Under the pieces are notes generated by a model. The model did no database searches. It saw nothing but the letters and a program-made list of their open reading frames with translations, and was not told the origin of the DNA. The translations under genes were made by a program, and so were the position numbers. A stretch of 64,000 nt of DNA from CAIVAT01 sp037133475 (lineage in GTDB: Bacteria; Bacteroidota; Bacteroidia; Bacteroidales; FEN-979): contig JBAXOB010000016.1 in NCBI GenBank assembly GCA_037133475.1, positions 21,783 to 85,782 of the forward strand, given 5' to 3'. Shown one piece after another: positions 34,651 through 44,038 of the stretch (the first letter of the stretch is position 1; every line of letters starts with the position of its first letter).

Positions 34651-36120
34651 TTATGATTTAACTATGTTATCATTGTGAAAAATTCCCCGGACAATCTCCC
34701 GGTCATCAAAGGGATGCCTGACCCCTTTGATCTCCTGGTAGGTTTCATGTCCCTTTCCCGCAACCAGAATGATATCGCCCGGTTTTGCCAGTGCACAGGC
34801 AGTTTTGATGGCTTCCAGGCGGTTTACAATGACCAGCACCTTGTGTGACTGGTGCATTTCGACCCCCTTTACCATATCGTCAAGGATCGCCTGAGGCTCT
34901 TCATTCCTGGGGTTATCAGAGGTCAGTATCACCCTGTTGCTGAGATTGCAGGCAATCCCTGCCATCACCGGCCGTTTGGCTGCATCACGGTTGCCGCCGG
35001 CACCAACAACCGTAATCAGCTGTTCATTGTTCCCCCTGATTGAATTGATGGTTTCCAGGACATTTTTCAGGGCATCGGGGGTGTGGGCATAATCAATGAT
35101 GGCGGTGATATTGTCTGAAGACCTGATATAGTTGAACCTGCCATCCACCGGTTCCAGCCGGCTGAGGATGGTCACCACCTCTGTTTTCGCCTGTCCCAGC
35201 AGCATGGCGGCGGCATATACGGCAAGGAGATTGCTGGCATTGAAGTTCCCGATCAGTTTGAACCATGCTTCCAGTCCGTCCATGCTGAGGTGAAGCCCCT
35301 CGAATTCGTTTTCCAGGATCCTGCACCTGAAATCGGCCATCGACTGGAGGCTGAAGGTGTATTTTGAAGCAACGCTGTTCTGGATCATCACCCTGCCGTT
35401 CCTGTCATCGCGGTTAACGAGGGCGAAAGCCTCCGCCGGCAAATGGTCGAAAAAGCGCTTCTTGGCCTGAAGGTAGGCGTCGAAGGTTTTGTGGTAGTCG
35501 AGGTGGTCGTGCGTCAGGTTGGTGAAGATGGCGCCCCTGAAGGTGAGGCCGGCGATGCGTTGCTGGTCGACGGCATGGGATGACACCTCCATGAAACAGT
35601 ATTCGCAGCCCTCCTGCACCATGGCCGCAAGCAGGGCATTAAGACTGACCGGATCGGGTGTGGTATGGGTTGCCGGGACCTCCGAGTTGTTTACCTTGTT
35701 AATAATGGTAGAGATCAACCCGGCGCCAAATCCCAGGCCGAGAAAAAGTTGGTGAAGGAGCGTTACGATGGTGGTCTTGCCGTTGGTGCCGGTCACCCCG
35801 ACCAGCTTCAGTTTCGCCGAGGGGTTGCCATAGTACCCTGAGGCGATAAGCCCCAACGCGTGATTGCTGTCATTGGCTGCGATATAGCAAACTCCCTCTT
35901 TCAGTTCCTTCGGGAGCGCTTCGCAAACAATGGCGGCGGCTCCGTTCAGCAACGCTTTTTCAATGAAATCATGTCCGTCGGAGGTGGTTCCCCTGACGGC
36001 AAAAAACAGGTTTCCCGGTATCACCCTGCGTGAATCGAACTGCAGCCCGGTGATGGTCATGCCGGTTGGCCCTGAAACACTCACGGCAGCGATAAGATCG
36101 ATGATATGGGTTAACTTCAT
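34651..36120 (-). CDS. murE: UDP-MurNAc-tripeptide synthetase MurE (meso-DAP type)
   Basis: A 489-residue cytosolic ligase that adds the third stem-peptide residue. The ATP loop GTNGKTT is at 111-117, HDHLDYH marks the central domain, and the C-terminal DNPR motif (TSDNPRNEEP) is the established mark of meso-diaminopimelate specificity. All three Mur ligase domains are present, in contrast to the neighbouring murD. The start codon shares one base with the ftsI stop (TGATG). Confidence 0.97.
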   Translation of the reverse strand: MKLTHIIDLIAAVSVSGPTGMTITGLQFDSRRVIPGNLFFAVRGTTSDGHDFIEKALLNGAAAIVCEALPKELKEGVCYIAANDSNHALGLIASGYYGNPSAKLKLVGVTGTNGKTTIVTLLHQLFLGLGFGAGLISTIINKVNNSEVPATHTTPDPVSLNALLAAMVQEGCEYCFMEVSSHAVDQQRIAGLTFRGAIFTNLTHDHLDYHKTFDAYLQAKKRFFDHLPAEAFALVNRDDRNGRVMIQNSVASKYTFSLQSMADFRCRILENEFEGLHLSMDGLEAWFKLIGNFNASNLLAVYAAAMLLGQAKTEVVTILSRLEPVDGRFNYIRSSDNITAIIDYAHTPDALKNVLETINSIRGNNEQLITVVGAGGNRDAAKRPVMAGIACNLSNRVILTSDNPRNEEPQAILDDMVKGVEMHQSHKVLVIVNRLEAIKTACALAKPGDIILVAGKGHETYQEIKGVRHPFDDREIVRGIFHNDNIVKS

Positions 36121-38267
36121 CAGGCCTGGGGTTTTGGTTTATCCTGTTTCAGCTGAAGGTTGATCACAACCGGCATTCCTTTTGTAATTCTCAGTCCGGG
36201 GTTGATCGACTGGCTGACGACCGTTCCCCTGCCGCTGACCAGCACATTGAGACCCAATGATTCCAGCATGAACAGTGCATCTTTCAGCCCCATGCCGCAT
36301 ACATCGGGCATGATGCCCCTGGAAACGGAGGCCGGGGCCAGCACGATTTTATCGCCCGATACCACGGGATGTCCCCAGGTCGCCTGGGCGGTTTCAGCAT
36401 GGGTTGACATGCCAAGGACGGTATAGGCATCTTCCAGTTCTTTGATATAGCCCGACTGTGCAAAGGGGATCGGGGAGGAGACGCTGTCGCGCGGCAGGGG
36501 AATCATGATGTCGGGACGAATGGCGTAAAGCCGGTCGGACAATTCGCGGAAGACGGGCGCTGCGACCGCACCGCCATAATATTTTCCTTTTCTCGGGTTG
36601 ACGATCACCACGATCATGGAATATTTGGGATTGTCGGCCGGGAAGTAGCCTACGAATGATCCCTTGTACTGCACCTGTTTTGTGCCCTGCCGGTATCCCT
36701 TGTTGCCTGCAGCGATCTGGCAGGTACCCGTCTTTCCTGCAATTTTATAGTTGGGCGATTTTATGGAAGCACCCGTACCTTCCGTGACGACCCCCTCCAG
36801 CATGACCTTTGCCTTCTGGATGGCAGCCGGGGAGACGATTCTCGGGTTGATCACCACGGGGTTAAAACGCTGGACAAGCTGTCCGTTGCGCCTGATTTCA
36901 CGGACAAACAGCGGTTTGACCATCACCCCGTTGTTGGCCACGGCATTGTACATGGCCAGCAGGTGGATGGGGGCAAGCGAGATCTCATAGCCGATCGACA
37001 TCCAGGGTAACGAAAGGGCCGACCAGTATTTACTCTTGGTGGTTTTAATATAGGGTGCCCCCTCCCCGGCGATCTGCAGGCCGAGAGGCCTGTTGATCCC
37101 AATCCTGTATAGCCCGTCGATATATTTTTGCGGGGCATCGGCATAGGCGGCATAGATCATTTTTGAGGTGCCGACATTCGATGATTTTTCAAAAACCTGC
37201 TGGGCTGTGATGACGCCAAGGCCATGGTGTGAATCCTCCATCTTGCGACCGTAGAAGGTGGTGGTCCCACCGGAACAGTTCACCGGGGTGGTCAGTTCGA
37301 TCTTGTTGTCGTCGAGCGCCACCAGGAACGATGCCAGTTTGAAGGTTGAACCGGTCTCCTGGCTTTCGCCGATGGCATAATTGAAGATCTCCTCGTAGGT
37401 TCCTTTTTTTGTGCGTCCAAGATTGGCCATGGCCTTGAGATAGCCCGTTTTAACCTCCATCAGGATCACGCAACCGTGGTCGGCGCTGTCGGCGATAAGT
37501 TCTTTCCGGAGCGAAGATTCGGCAAGGTCCTGGAGGTTCACATCGAGGGTGGTCACAATATCATCGCCATTCTGGGGCTCCACCTGGCTTTCAGGGTCTA
37601 CAGGAAGCCAGGCCTGGCCTCCGATACGACGCATCAGGCGCTGTCCATTGACCCCCTGCATGCTTTTTGTGAAAGAGCCCTCCAGCCCTACGAATACCTT
37701 CTTGGCTCCTTCGCCGCTTTCATAACCGATGATGCGCCTTGCCAGCGATTTATAGGGGAGTTCGCGCTGATACTGGGCAATTACGATGAGCCCTCCTTTG
37801 AATTTCCCCCTTTTGAAAATGGGGAACTGACGCATTTTATTGAGCTGCGGGTAGGTGACATCCCGCTGGATGAGCAGGTAACGGTTTTCATTCCGGCGAC
37901 CCTCCCATAACATGTCTTTATAGGAAGAGGGCGTTCTGTCCCTGAACAATCGGGATAGGCACGCCGAAAGGGAGTCGACATTCTTGGAAAAAACCTCGTC
38001 GGTGATGGAGTCGGTGACAATATCCATCCTGACCTCAAAATTGGGTATCGAAACTGCCAGCAGACTGCCATCGTCGGCCAGGATGTTTCCCCTGATCGCC
38101 TCCAGTTCAAACAGGTGGATCTCCTGTTTTTTGGCCATGTCCAGGAACTGCTTTTTCTCGAACTGCTGGATCATCACCACCCTGGCGATGATAAATATGC
38201 CAAAGAGCAATACCAGGAGGTACACCATATATACACGGATCAATATGTCCTTCTTGATATCTTTCAT
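36120..38267 (-). CDS. ftsI: Class B penicillin-binding protein FtsI with PASTA domain
   Basis: A 715-residue division transpeptidase. One membrane anchor lies at about 11-30 and a dimerisation domain covers about 50-230. The transpeptidase domain carries the active-site STFK (near 306), SSN (near 362) and KTGT (near 515). A single C-terminal PASTA domain follows (MPDVCGMGLKDALFMLESLG, then SINPGLRITKGMPVVI). It crosslinks septal peptidoglycan with FtsW. A PASTA domain is frequent in Bacteroidetes FtsI. Confidence 0.96.
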   Translation of the reverse strand: MKDIKKDILIRVYMVYLLVLLFGIFIIARVVMIQQFEKKQFLDMAKKQEIHLFELEAIRGNILADDGSLLAVSIPNFEVRMDIVTDSITDEVFSKNVDSLSACLSRLFRDRTPSSYKDMLWEGRRNENRYLLIQRDVTYPQLNKMRQFPIFKRGKFKGGLIVIAQYQRELPYKSLARRIIGYESGEGAKKVFVGLEGSFTKSMQGVNGQRLMRRIGGQAWLPVDPESQVEPQNGDDIVTTLDVNLQDLAESSLRKELIADSADHGCVILMEVKTGYLKAMANLGRTKKGTYEEIFNYAIGESQETGSTFKLASFLVALDDNKIELTTPVNCSGGTTTFYGRKMEDSHHGLGVITAQQVFEKSSNVGTSKMIYAAYADAPQKYIDGLYRIGINRPLGLQIAGEGAPYIKTTKSKYWSALSLPWMSIGYEISLAPIHLLAMYNAVANNGVMVKPLFVREIRRNGQLVQRFNPVVINPRIVSPAAIQKAKVMLEGVVTEGTGASIKSPNYKIAGKTGTCQIAAGNKGYRQGTKQVQYKGSFVGYFPADNPKYSMIVVIVNPRKGKYYGGAVAAPVFRELSDRLYAIRPDIMIPLPRDSVSSPIPFAQSGYIKELEDAYTVLGMSTHAETAQATWGHPVVSGDKIVLAPASVSRGIMPDVCGMGLKDALFMLESLGLNVLVSGRGTVVSQSINPGLRITKGMPVVINLQLKQDKPKPQA

Positions 38268-38271
38268 CCGT

Positions 38272-38751
38272 TTATTTACCCTTGGATTTTAGTGCATCGC
38301 CCGAATAAAGGATCTTATAGGGAGGCATGGTTGTTTCCTTAAGCCCGAGGAGCTGTGCGCGCTTGGCGATTTCCGACTGGCGCCCCTGGAACATCAGGAC
38401 CGATTTCGTGGTGATATACTGGTAGCGCAACTCCTTCAGCTCATTTTTGGTACGTTCGATGCTTTTAATCTTCTTCTCATTATAATAGGTGTTGCCGATA
38501 TAGATCATGGCGAGCAACCCCAGGTAGAGAATATACAGCAGGTTCCCCGTAACCCATTCCTTTGAAAGGTAATCGCCACCCAGGAGATCCTGAATGGCTT
38601 TTTTGCTTTTGTTGACCTTTTTCACAGGTTTGAGAGCTGCACCCGCCTCAGGCTGATCCGCGGTCTTCTCCCCGGCGACGGTTTGCCCGTTTTCAGGAGA
38701 AATTCCCATGGGAGCTTCAGTTTCTTCGGTATATCTCAGGTTCTCTTTCAC
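38272..38751 (-). CDS. FtsL-like cell division protein
   Basis: A 159-residue bitopic protein. A Pro/Glu/Lys-rich cytoplasmic part (1-70) precedes one membrane segment (about 75-92, LLYILYLGLLAMIYIG) and a coiled-coil (about 95-145, KKIKSIERTKNELKELRYQY). This is the plan and map position of FtsL, which bridges FtsQ and FtsI/FtsW. Sequence conservation is low in this family, so context carries much of the call. It lies 2 bp after rsmH and 4 bp before ftsI. Confidence 0.85.
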   Translation of the reverse strand: MKENLRYTEETEAPMGISPENGQTVAGEKTADQPEAGAALKPVKKVNKSKKAIQDLLGGDYLSKEWVTGNLLYILYLGLLAMIYIGNTYYNEKKIKSIERTKNELKELRYQYITTKSVLMFQGRQSEIAKRAQLLGLKETTMPPYKILYSGDALKSKGK

Positions 38752-38753
38752 CG

Positions 38754-39650
38754 TTATATTTTTTCGGCGACCCGCATCTTTGCGCTGCGGGCACGGCTGT
38801 TTTCTTCAATTTCGGCTGCGGGCGGCACAACGGCCTTCCGCGTAATCACCTGCAATGGGGCCAGTACATTGCCATAAAAATCCTTCTCAATGGTCCCCTC
38901 AAAATTTCCGGCCCTGAAATAGTTCTTTACCAGCTTGTCTTCGAGCGAATGGTAGGCGATCACCACAAACCGGCCGCCGGGTTTTAAGGCATTGGTGGCC
39001 TGTTTGAGGAACTCGCGCAGGGCATCCATCTCCTGGTTTACCTCGATGCGCAACGCCTGGAAAAGCTGTGCCTGGTATTTGAATTCCTTACCCCGTTCGG
39101 CACAGGTATTGGCAATTTCCTTCAGGGCGGAGGTGGTTTCAATGAACTTTAGCTTTCTCGTCTCCACGATGCGCGATGCCAGTTTCCGGGCATTCCTGAT
39201 CTCGCCGTAGGCAAAAAGCAGGTCGCGCAGGTTTTCCTCACTGTAATGGTTCACGATATCTTTTGCCGTCTGTTTCTTTTTCTGATCCATCCGCATGTCG
39301 AGCACACCGTCGAACCGGGTTGAAAACCCCCGGTCGGGCTGGTCAATCTGGTGCCAGGAGATGCCCAGGTCGGCAAGGATGCCGTCGACCGATTCGGCAT
39401 GATGCAGTTTAAGGAAGTTTCTCAGGAACCTGAAGTTGCTGTTTACCATGACCAGTCGGGGATCGTCGATCCTGTTTTTAATCGCCTCTTCATCCTGGTC
39501 AAAGGCAATCAGTTTGCCATCCGCCATCTTGCCAAGCATCTCCTTCGAATGGCCGCCGCCTCCATAGGTGGCATCTACATACACCCCGCCCGGCCTGATG
39601 GCCAGCGCTTCGATGCTTTCGTGCAGCAGAACACTTTTGTGATAGATCAT
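38754..39650 (-). CDS. rsmH: 16S rRNA (cytosine1402-N4)-methyltransferase RsmH
   Basis: A 298-residue SAM-dependent enzyme (MraW) that methylates C1402 in the ribosomal P site. It has HKSVLLHESIEALAI at the start, the SAM motif DATYGGGGHSKEML (near 27), DQDEEAI, LADLGISWHQIDQPDRGFS (near 95), GRFVVIAYHSLEDKLVK and the C-terminal NSRARSAKMRVAEK. Length and position directly after mraZ are normal. Confidence 0.97.
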   Translation of the reverse strand: MIYHKSVLLHESIEALAIRPGGVYVDATYGGGGHSKEMLGKMADGKLIAFDQDEEAIKNRIDDPRLVMVNSNFRFLRNFLKLHHAESVDGILADLGISWHQIDQPDRGFSTRFDGVLDMRMDQKKKQTAKDIVNHYSEENLRDLLFAYGEIRNARKLASRIVETRKLKFIETTSALKEIANTCAERGKEFKYQAQLFQALRIEVNQEMDALREFLKQATNALKPGGRFVVIAYHSLEDKLVKNYFRAGNFEGTIEKDFYGNVLAPLQVITRKAVVPPAAEIEENSRARSAKMRVAEKI

Positions 39651-39662
39651 GACCGGTTTATA

Positions 39663-40118
39663 TTATTCCTGTTTACCCATTACCTTTTCCGCCAGCTTCG
39701 AATACTCCTCCGAACTCATCGACATCATCTTCCGGTAGGCGGCCTTATCCCACAATTCAATGCGGTTTCCGAAGGCGAATAAAATGACCTCCTTGTCGAT
39801 CGAGGCATGGGGAATCAGTATTTTCGGGATGACAACCCTGCTCTGGCTGTCAAGCAACAGCACATTCGCCCCATTGTTAAATTCCCTTTTAAACCTGCGG
39901 TTCTCCTCAACAAAATCATTGAGTTTGTTTACCGAACTGCTGATCTCGTTCCAAACATCCATGGGATAGATCACCAGGCAGCCTTCGAAACCACGGTTGA
40001 TGACAAACTTTTCCTGGAACTCGGGAGCAAGCTGTTTTTTCAACGCAGACGGAAAGATGATACGGCCTTTGTCGTCCAGTTTACATTCAAATTCACCGAT
40101 CAGATTTGTTGTTGCCAC
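39663..40118 (-). CDS. mraZ: MraZ transcriptional regulator
   Basis: About 151 residues from a GTG at 40118 (VATTNLIGEFECKLDDKGRI); a longer frame to 40181 would run through the operator and adds non-conserved residues. Two SpoVT-AbrB-like repeats are visible: CKLDDKGRIIFPSALK (near 12) and LLDSQSRVVIPKILIPHASI (near 88). MraZ forms a ring-shaped oligomer that binds repeats upstream of its own gene and represses the dcw operon. It is the first gene of the cluster here. Confidence 0.94.
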   Translation of the reverse strand: MATTNLIGEFECKLDDKGRIIFPSALKKQLAPEFQEKFVINRGFEGCLVIYPMDVWNEISSSVNKLNDFVEENRRFKREFNNGANVLLLDSQSRVVIPKILIPHASIDKEVILFAFGNRIELWDKAAYRKMMSMSSEEYSKLAEKVMGKQE

Positions 40119-40155
40119 ATGCACTTTATTTCGACGGTAAATATAGGTAATAAAT

Positions 40156-40180
40156 CTCCACTTTGCTCCACTTTGCTCCA
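40156..40180 (-). promoter_or_regulatory. Candidate MraZ operator: three TGGAG repeats
   Basis: On the minus strand TGGAG occurs three times at exact 10-bp intervals (40156-40160, 40166-40170, 40176-40180), separated by CAAAG. In Escherichia coli MraZ binds TGGGN repeats with 5-bp spacers upstream of mraZ. The geometry is identical here with one base changed. The site ends 38 bp before the GTG start, suiting autoregulation of the whole cluster. The rest of 40181-40395 shows no gene and no clear promoter word. Confidence 0.75.
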
Positions 40181-40395
40181 CTGTTGATAACTTTTTTTGG
40201 CCGGGAAGCTTTTTACAGCTTTTATTGGCTTTTCAGATGGGCTGGAAATCAGGGAAGAAGCTAAAGCGGAGGGGAATGGGCAAAGATTGGCGTGGATATC
40301 ATGACTCCACTTGCATGCGGATCATCACGACAAGAAAACAGGGACCGGAAGGTTACCGGAAAGGAGGATAATCGTGGTCGTAATGGCTTTTCCGA

Positions 40396-42681
40396 TCAGG
40401 GGTGCGTCACCACCAGTTTGCCGGTTGAACATCCGCAGCGGATGAGGTAAAGCCCGGCAGGGAGGGAAGTGGTGGAAAGGGTGATCTTCCCGGGAAAAGG
40501 CAGGTCGATGATCAGCCGGCCCACTATATTCCGGATAAGGATCCTGGATTCAGGTTCAGGGACCCCTCCTCCCTGAGTGGTTAACGCGGGCCCGTCATAG
40601 GAGATGGTAACCCGTTTGTCGGCAGGATTCGGGGTGACCACCAGTTTCTGAACCGGGAGATCGGGGTAAACGGTCAACCCGTCAAGCGACCGTTTGCTGA
40701 TGTAATTCAATCCCCCGGAATAATTCCCCGTGATGAGATCCCAGGAGGCGCCATCGGTGAGATGGCCGATCGCTGGGGAGGTCTGCCAGCCGAAAACAGA
40801 ATCCCATGGCTTTGCGGAGAGCCATTCGAACAGCCCGGTCGTGTCGGCAAATTTCCCGGCCAGGTTGTGATCGATGCCGGTGTAAAAATGAATGCGACCC
40901 TCATCCGATCCTGAAAGCAGGAGGGTATGCCCGTTTGGTAACCTGAAAAAGCAGGGCGTGCTGAAGCCGTTATAGGAAAGGTTGTAGTTGGTAACGTTGA
41001 TTTTGCCCAGGCTGTCGGTAACAAGGGTAAAGGCAGGATTTGCGCTGGTGCCGGTATTGGAATAGTAGTTGATATTCCCGTTTTGCTCGCCGATGATGAG
41101 GTCGGGTTTGTTATCCTTGTCAAGATCGAACAACTGAGGCGCACTGTAATCACCAACGTCAATACCTTTGTAATGCAACACGGGCGCCCCGAAAACCGGC
41201 ACTACTGAACGTGTTATGGTTGGGAAAAGGATGAGGGTGCCGTCGGAATTGCCGATCAGCAGGTCGGGGATCCCGTCGCCGTTCAGGTCGCCGAAGGCCG
41301 GGTAGGCCCCGCGCAGGCGAAGCGAGGATATCCCCGCAAGGTCATCGGTAACAAGGGTAAACACAGGGGCTGTAGCTGTGCCGGTATTCCTGTAATAGGC
41401 AATCTTCGAGGTATAAACCGAATGAAGGACTGCCTGGTAATAGTAGGAGGAGTCGTAAAATCCGTCATTGCCGACAAACAGGTCGGGCAAACCGTCACCG
41501 TCGAAATCGAACAGTACCGGGTGGGAGGCGGAACCAAAGTCGAGCATCTGGTCGATGAAAAGCCGTTTGGTCCGGAATTCAAATTTCGGATGGGTAAGGG
41601 AGCCCGTGTTTTTATAAAACCAGACACAGTTGAAATTGTCGGCCGTGACCAGGTTCGGATCAAAAGGGGAGACTACCAGGTCCTTCAGCCCGTCGTTGTC
41701 GATGTCGATCATCGAAACAGCCGGAAATGAAAAGAGGTGCACGGGATCGGTCGCCGAAGGGAACAGCGAATCCTGGGCAACCATGAAGGCCGAGTCCCGC
41801 GTGCCCCCGTTGGTCAGGGCAATCAGCCCGGGATAGTCGACATCTCCAACCACAAGGTCCTGCAGGCCGTCGCCATTGAGGTCGGTGGCCAGCATCGTGG
41901 AACCTGTATGTCGCTGGTTCCGCACCGGGTTTGCAGGCAACGGGTTTCGGAAATCGCCGGGTGCTGCAAGGGAATCCAGGTAAGGGCAGGGAACATTTAA
42001 CTGAATATGGTTGCCGCTTTCGCTCTCCTTGAATTTTCCCCAGCAATGGTCGATCAAATTAAAGTCGAGACTGTCGCAGGTGCCATATTTTTCCATCGAC
42101 AGGTTTTTATGATACTCGACAAACGAACCAAGACCGAAGAAGGTGAGCAGGTCCAGGTCGCCGTCGCCGTCGAGGTCGGCCAGCACGGGGTAGTCAACGC
42201 TGGTCACCAGGATCCCGACCTTCCCTGTATAATAAAAGGATTCGAGCAGGTCGGTGACCAGCCTGAACTTTAACACAGTGTCGGAAACATTTTCAAAAAC
42301 CCTTACCCCGCCAAGACCGTAGGTGAAGATGTCCATTTTGCCATCGCAGTTATAATCGACAGTCTGAACCCAGTCGTGCAGATCGGGGAGTTTCGCCGCA
42401 TACTCCGGGGCTTCGGTATAATCAATGGTATTGGGTGTGCCATGGTTGATAAAAGTCAGTTTCCGGTTCCCGTGGCGGTCAAAAACCAGCAGATCGGGAA
42501 TCCCGTCGAGATTCAGGTCGATGGTGCAAAACTGGCAGGAGTTCAATCCCCCGGACCATGGAAACTTGAGCGGAGTTCCCGATAAATTCACAGGAGATTG
42601 CCTGTTTTGAGCAAAATCGGGAAAAGCTGTCGCCAGCAGAAGGAATAAAAGGAGGAGGGTCGTGATGATACGGGATTGCAT
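40396..42681 (-). CDS. FG-GAP/VCBS-repeat surface protein with type IX secretion sorting domain
   Basis: About 761 residues from the ATG at 42681, which opens a signal peptide (MQSRIITTLLLLFLLLATAF, cleavage near FAQ). Many repeats carry calcium-binding-like aspartate loops, for example DLNLDGIPDLLVF, DLDGDGDLDLLTF, DLNGDGLQDLVVG, DFDGDGLPDLFVG and DLDKDNKPDLIIG, as in integrin-like beta-propellers. The last 85 residues form a type A T9SS sorting domain (VVTPNPADKRVTISYDG, then STTSLPAGLYLIRCG). It is expected to be exported by T9SS and held at the cell surface or released. The ligand is unknown. It is divergent from the response regulator gene. Confidence 0.9.
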   Translation of the reverse strand: MQSRIITTLLLLFLLLATAFPDFAQNRQSPVNLSGTPLKFPWSGGLNSCQFCTIDLNLDGIPDLLVFDRHGNRKLTFINHGTPNTIDYTEAPEYAAKLPDLHDWVQTVDYNCDGKMDIFTYGLGGVRVFENVSDTVLKFRLVTDLLESFYYTGKVGILVTSVDYPVLADLDGDGDLDLLTFFGLGSFVEYHKNLSMEKYGTCDSLDFNLIDHCWGKFKESESGNHIQLNVPCPYLDSLAAPGDFRNPLPANPVRNQRHTGSTMLATDLNGDGLQDLVVGDVDYPGLIALTNGGTRDSAFMVAQDSLFPSATDPVHLFSFPAVSMIDIDNDGLKDLVVSPFDPNLVTADNFNCVWFYKNTGSLTHPKFEFRTKRLFIDQMLDFGSASHPVLFDFDGDGLPDLFVGNDGFYDSSYYYQAVLHSVYTSKIAYYRNTGTATAPVFTLVTDDLAGISSLRLRGAYPAFGDLNGDGIPDLLIGNSDGTLILFPTITRSVVPVFGAPVLHYKGIDVGDYSAPQLFDLDKDNKPDLIIGEQNGNINYYSNTGTSANPAFTLVTDSLGKINVTNYNLSYNGFSTPCFFRLPNGHTLLLSGSDEGRIHFYTGIDHNLAGKFADTTGLFEWLSAKPWDSVFGWQTSPAIGHLTDGASWDLITGNYSGGLNYISKRSLDGLTVYPDLPVQKLVVTPNPADKRVTISYDGPALTTQGGGVPEPESRILIRNIVGRLIIDLPFPGKITLSTTSLPAGLYLIRCGCSTGKLVVTHP

Positions 42682-42788
42682 GGGTTCGTAATGATTTTGC
42701 CGGGAAAGGGAAAGCCGCATCGAGGAAGAAATCATGTCCGGTAAGTTTTTTCAGAAACCGGTTAACACATCCGGAAACTGTCATGTTA

Positions 42789-42817
42789 CAAAGTTATTCA
42801 AACTTTTCCTACCTTTG
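42789..42817. promoter_or_regulatory. Divergent promoter-like motifs between the T9SS cargo and response regulator genes
   Basis: TAACTTTG lies on the minus strand (42789-42796), 107 bp before the cargo start. TACCTTTG lies on the plus strand (42810-42817), 72 bp before the regulator start. Both match TAnnTTTG. A TTG occurs 22 bp upstream of the minus-strand motif; none is well placed for the plus-strand one. Confidence 0.45.
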
Positions 42818-42889
42818 ACAAGGTTAAGTCCACAGGCTGCAAAGATCAGCCGCTGGTGATTCACATTATTTTTTAATCACAAGTCAATT

Positions 42890-44038
42890 ATGTCGCGGAT
42901 TCTGGTAGTCGATGATGAGAAAAGCATTCGCAACACCCTGCGGGAGATCCTGGAATATGAGCAATATGCGGTGGATGATGCCTCCGGCGGGTTGGAGGCA
43001 CTGCGGCTTGTCAGGGAGAACAGGTACGATGTGATCCTTTGTGATATCAAGATGCCCGGGATGGATGGCATTGAGTTGCTCACCCAAATCATGGAGATTT
43101 CCGAAACCCCGGTGATCATGATATCGGGGCACGGCACCATCGATACGGCCGTGGAGGCACTCCGCAAGGGAGCTTACGATTACATTTCAAAGCCGCTTGA
43201 TCTAAACAGGCTGCTGGTTACCCTGCGCAATGCGCTTGACAGGAACCACCTGGTTGACGAGACCCGGCTGCTGAGGCGGAGGATCGGGGCAAATTACGAG
43301 ATGATCGGGAACTCCGAGCCGATGCTGCAGATCCGCAAGATGATCTCGCGGGTTGCCCCCACCGAGGCAAGGGTGCTGATCACAGGCGAAAACGGAACGG
43401 GCAAGGAGCTGGTGGCACGCCAGCTGCATGCGCTCAGCAAACGGTCATCCGGCCCTTTTATAGAGGTAAACTGTGCGGCCATTCCCGGCGAACTGATCGA
43501 GAGCAACCTCTTCGGCCATGAAAAGGGTTCATTTACCTCTGCCTTCAAACAGCATAAGGGTGATTTTGAACAGGCCACCGGCGGTACCCTGTTCCTGGAT
43601 GAGATCGGCGACATGAGTTTGTCGGCACAGTCAAAGGTGCTTCGCGCCCTGCAGGAAAACAAGATCACAAGGGTGGGAGGGGAGAAGGAGATACCGGTGG
43701 ATGTCAGGGTCATCGCCGCCACCAATAAAAACATCAGGGAGGAGATCCGCAATAAAACCTTTCGCGAGGATCTTTACCACAGGCTCAGCGTAATTATCAT
43801 CGAGGTACCTGCCTTAAGCCGGCGCACCGACGATATCCCCCTTCTGACCGATCACTTTATCACCGAATATTGCACCAGTATGGGGAAAGCAAGGATGGAA
43901 ATAACACCCGAAGCCATCGGCGAGCTGAAATTACTGCCCTGGTCAGGAAATGTCAGGGAGCTTAAAAACGTGGTGGAACGGCTCGTCATCCTCAGCGAAA
44001 ACCCGATCACGGCCGAATCGGTTAGGCAATATGCCTGA
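42890..44038 (+). CDS. NtrC-family response regulator without DNA-binding domain
   Basis: A 382-residue regulator. The receiver domain (1-120) has the acidic pocket DDE at 8-10, phospho-acceptor D52 in VILCDIKMPGMDGIE, and K104 in ISKPLDLNRL. The AAA+ domain has Walker A GENGTGKE (near 168), Walker B GGTLFLDEIGD and the arginine-finger region FREDLYHRLSVI. The sigma-54 contact loop, normally GAFTGA, reads GSFTSA. The protein ends right after the AAA+ lid (NVRELKNVVERLVILSENP), so the usual Fis-type helix-turn-helix is absent. No histidine kinase gene is adjacent. It may act without binding DNA, or on a different target than sigma-54. Confidence 0.9.
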   Translation: MSRILVVDDEKSIRNTLREILEYEQYAVDDASGGLEALRLVRENRYDVILCDIKMPGMDGIELLTQIMEISETPVIMISGHGTIDTAVEALRKGAYDYISKPLDLNRLLVTLRNALDRNHLVDETRLLRRRIGANYEMIGNSEPMLQIRKMISRVAPTEARVLITGENGTGKELVARQLHALSKRSSGPFIEVNCAAIPGELIESNLFGHEKGSFTSAFKQHKGDFEQATGGTLFLDEIGDMSLSAQSKVLRALQENKITRVGGEKEIPVDVRVIAATNKNIREEIRNKTFREDLYHRLSVIIIEVPALSRRTDDIPLLTDHFITEYCTSMGKARMEITPEAIGELKLLPWSGNVRELKNVVERLVILSENPITAESVRQYA

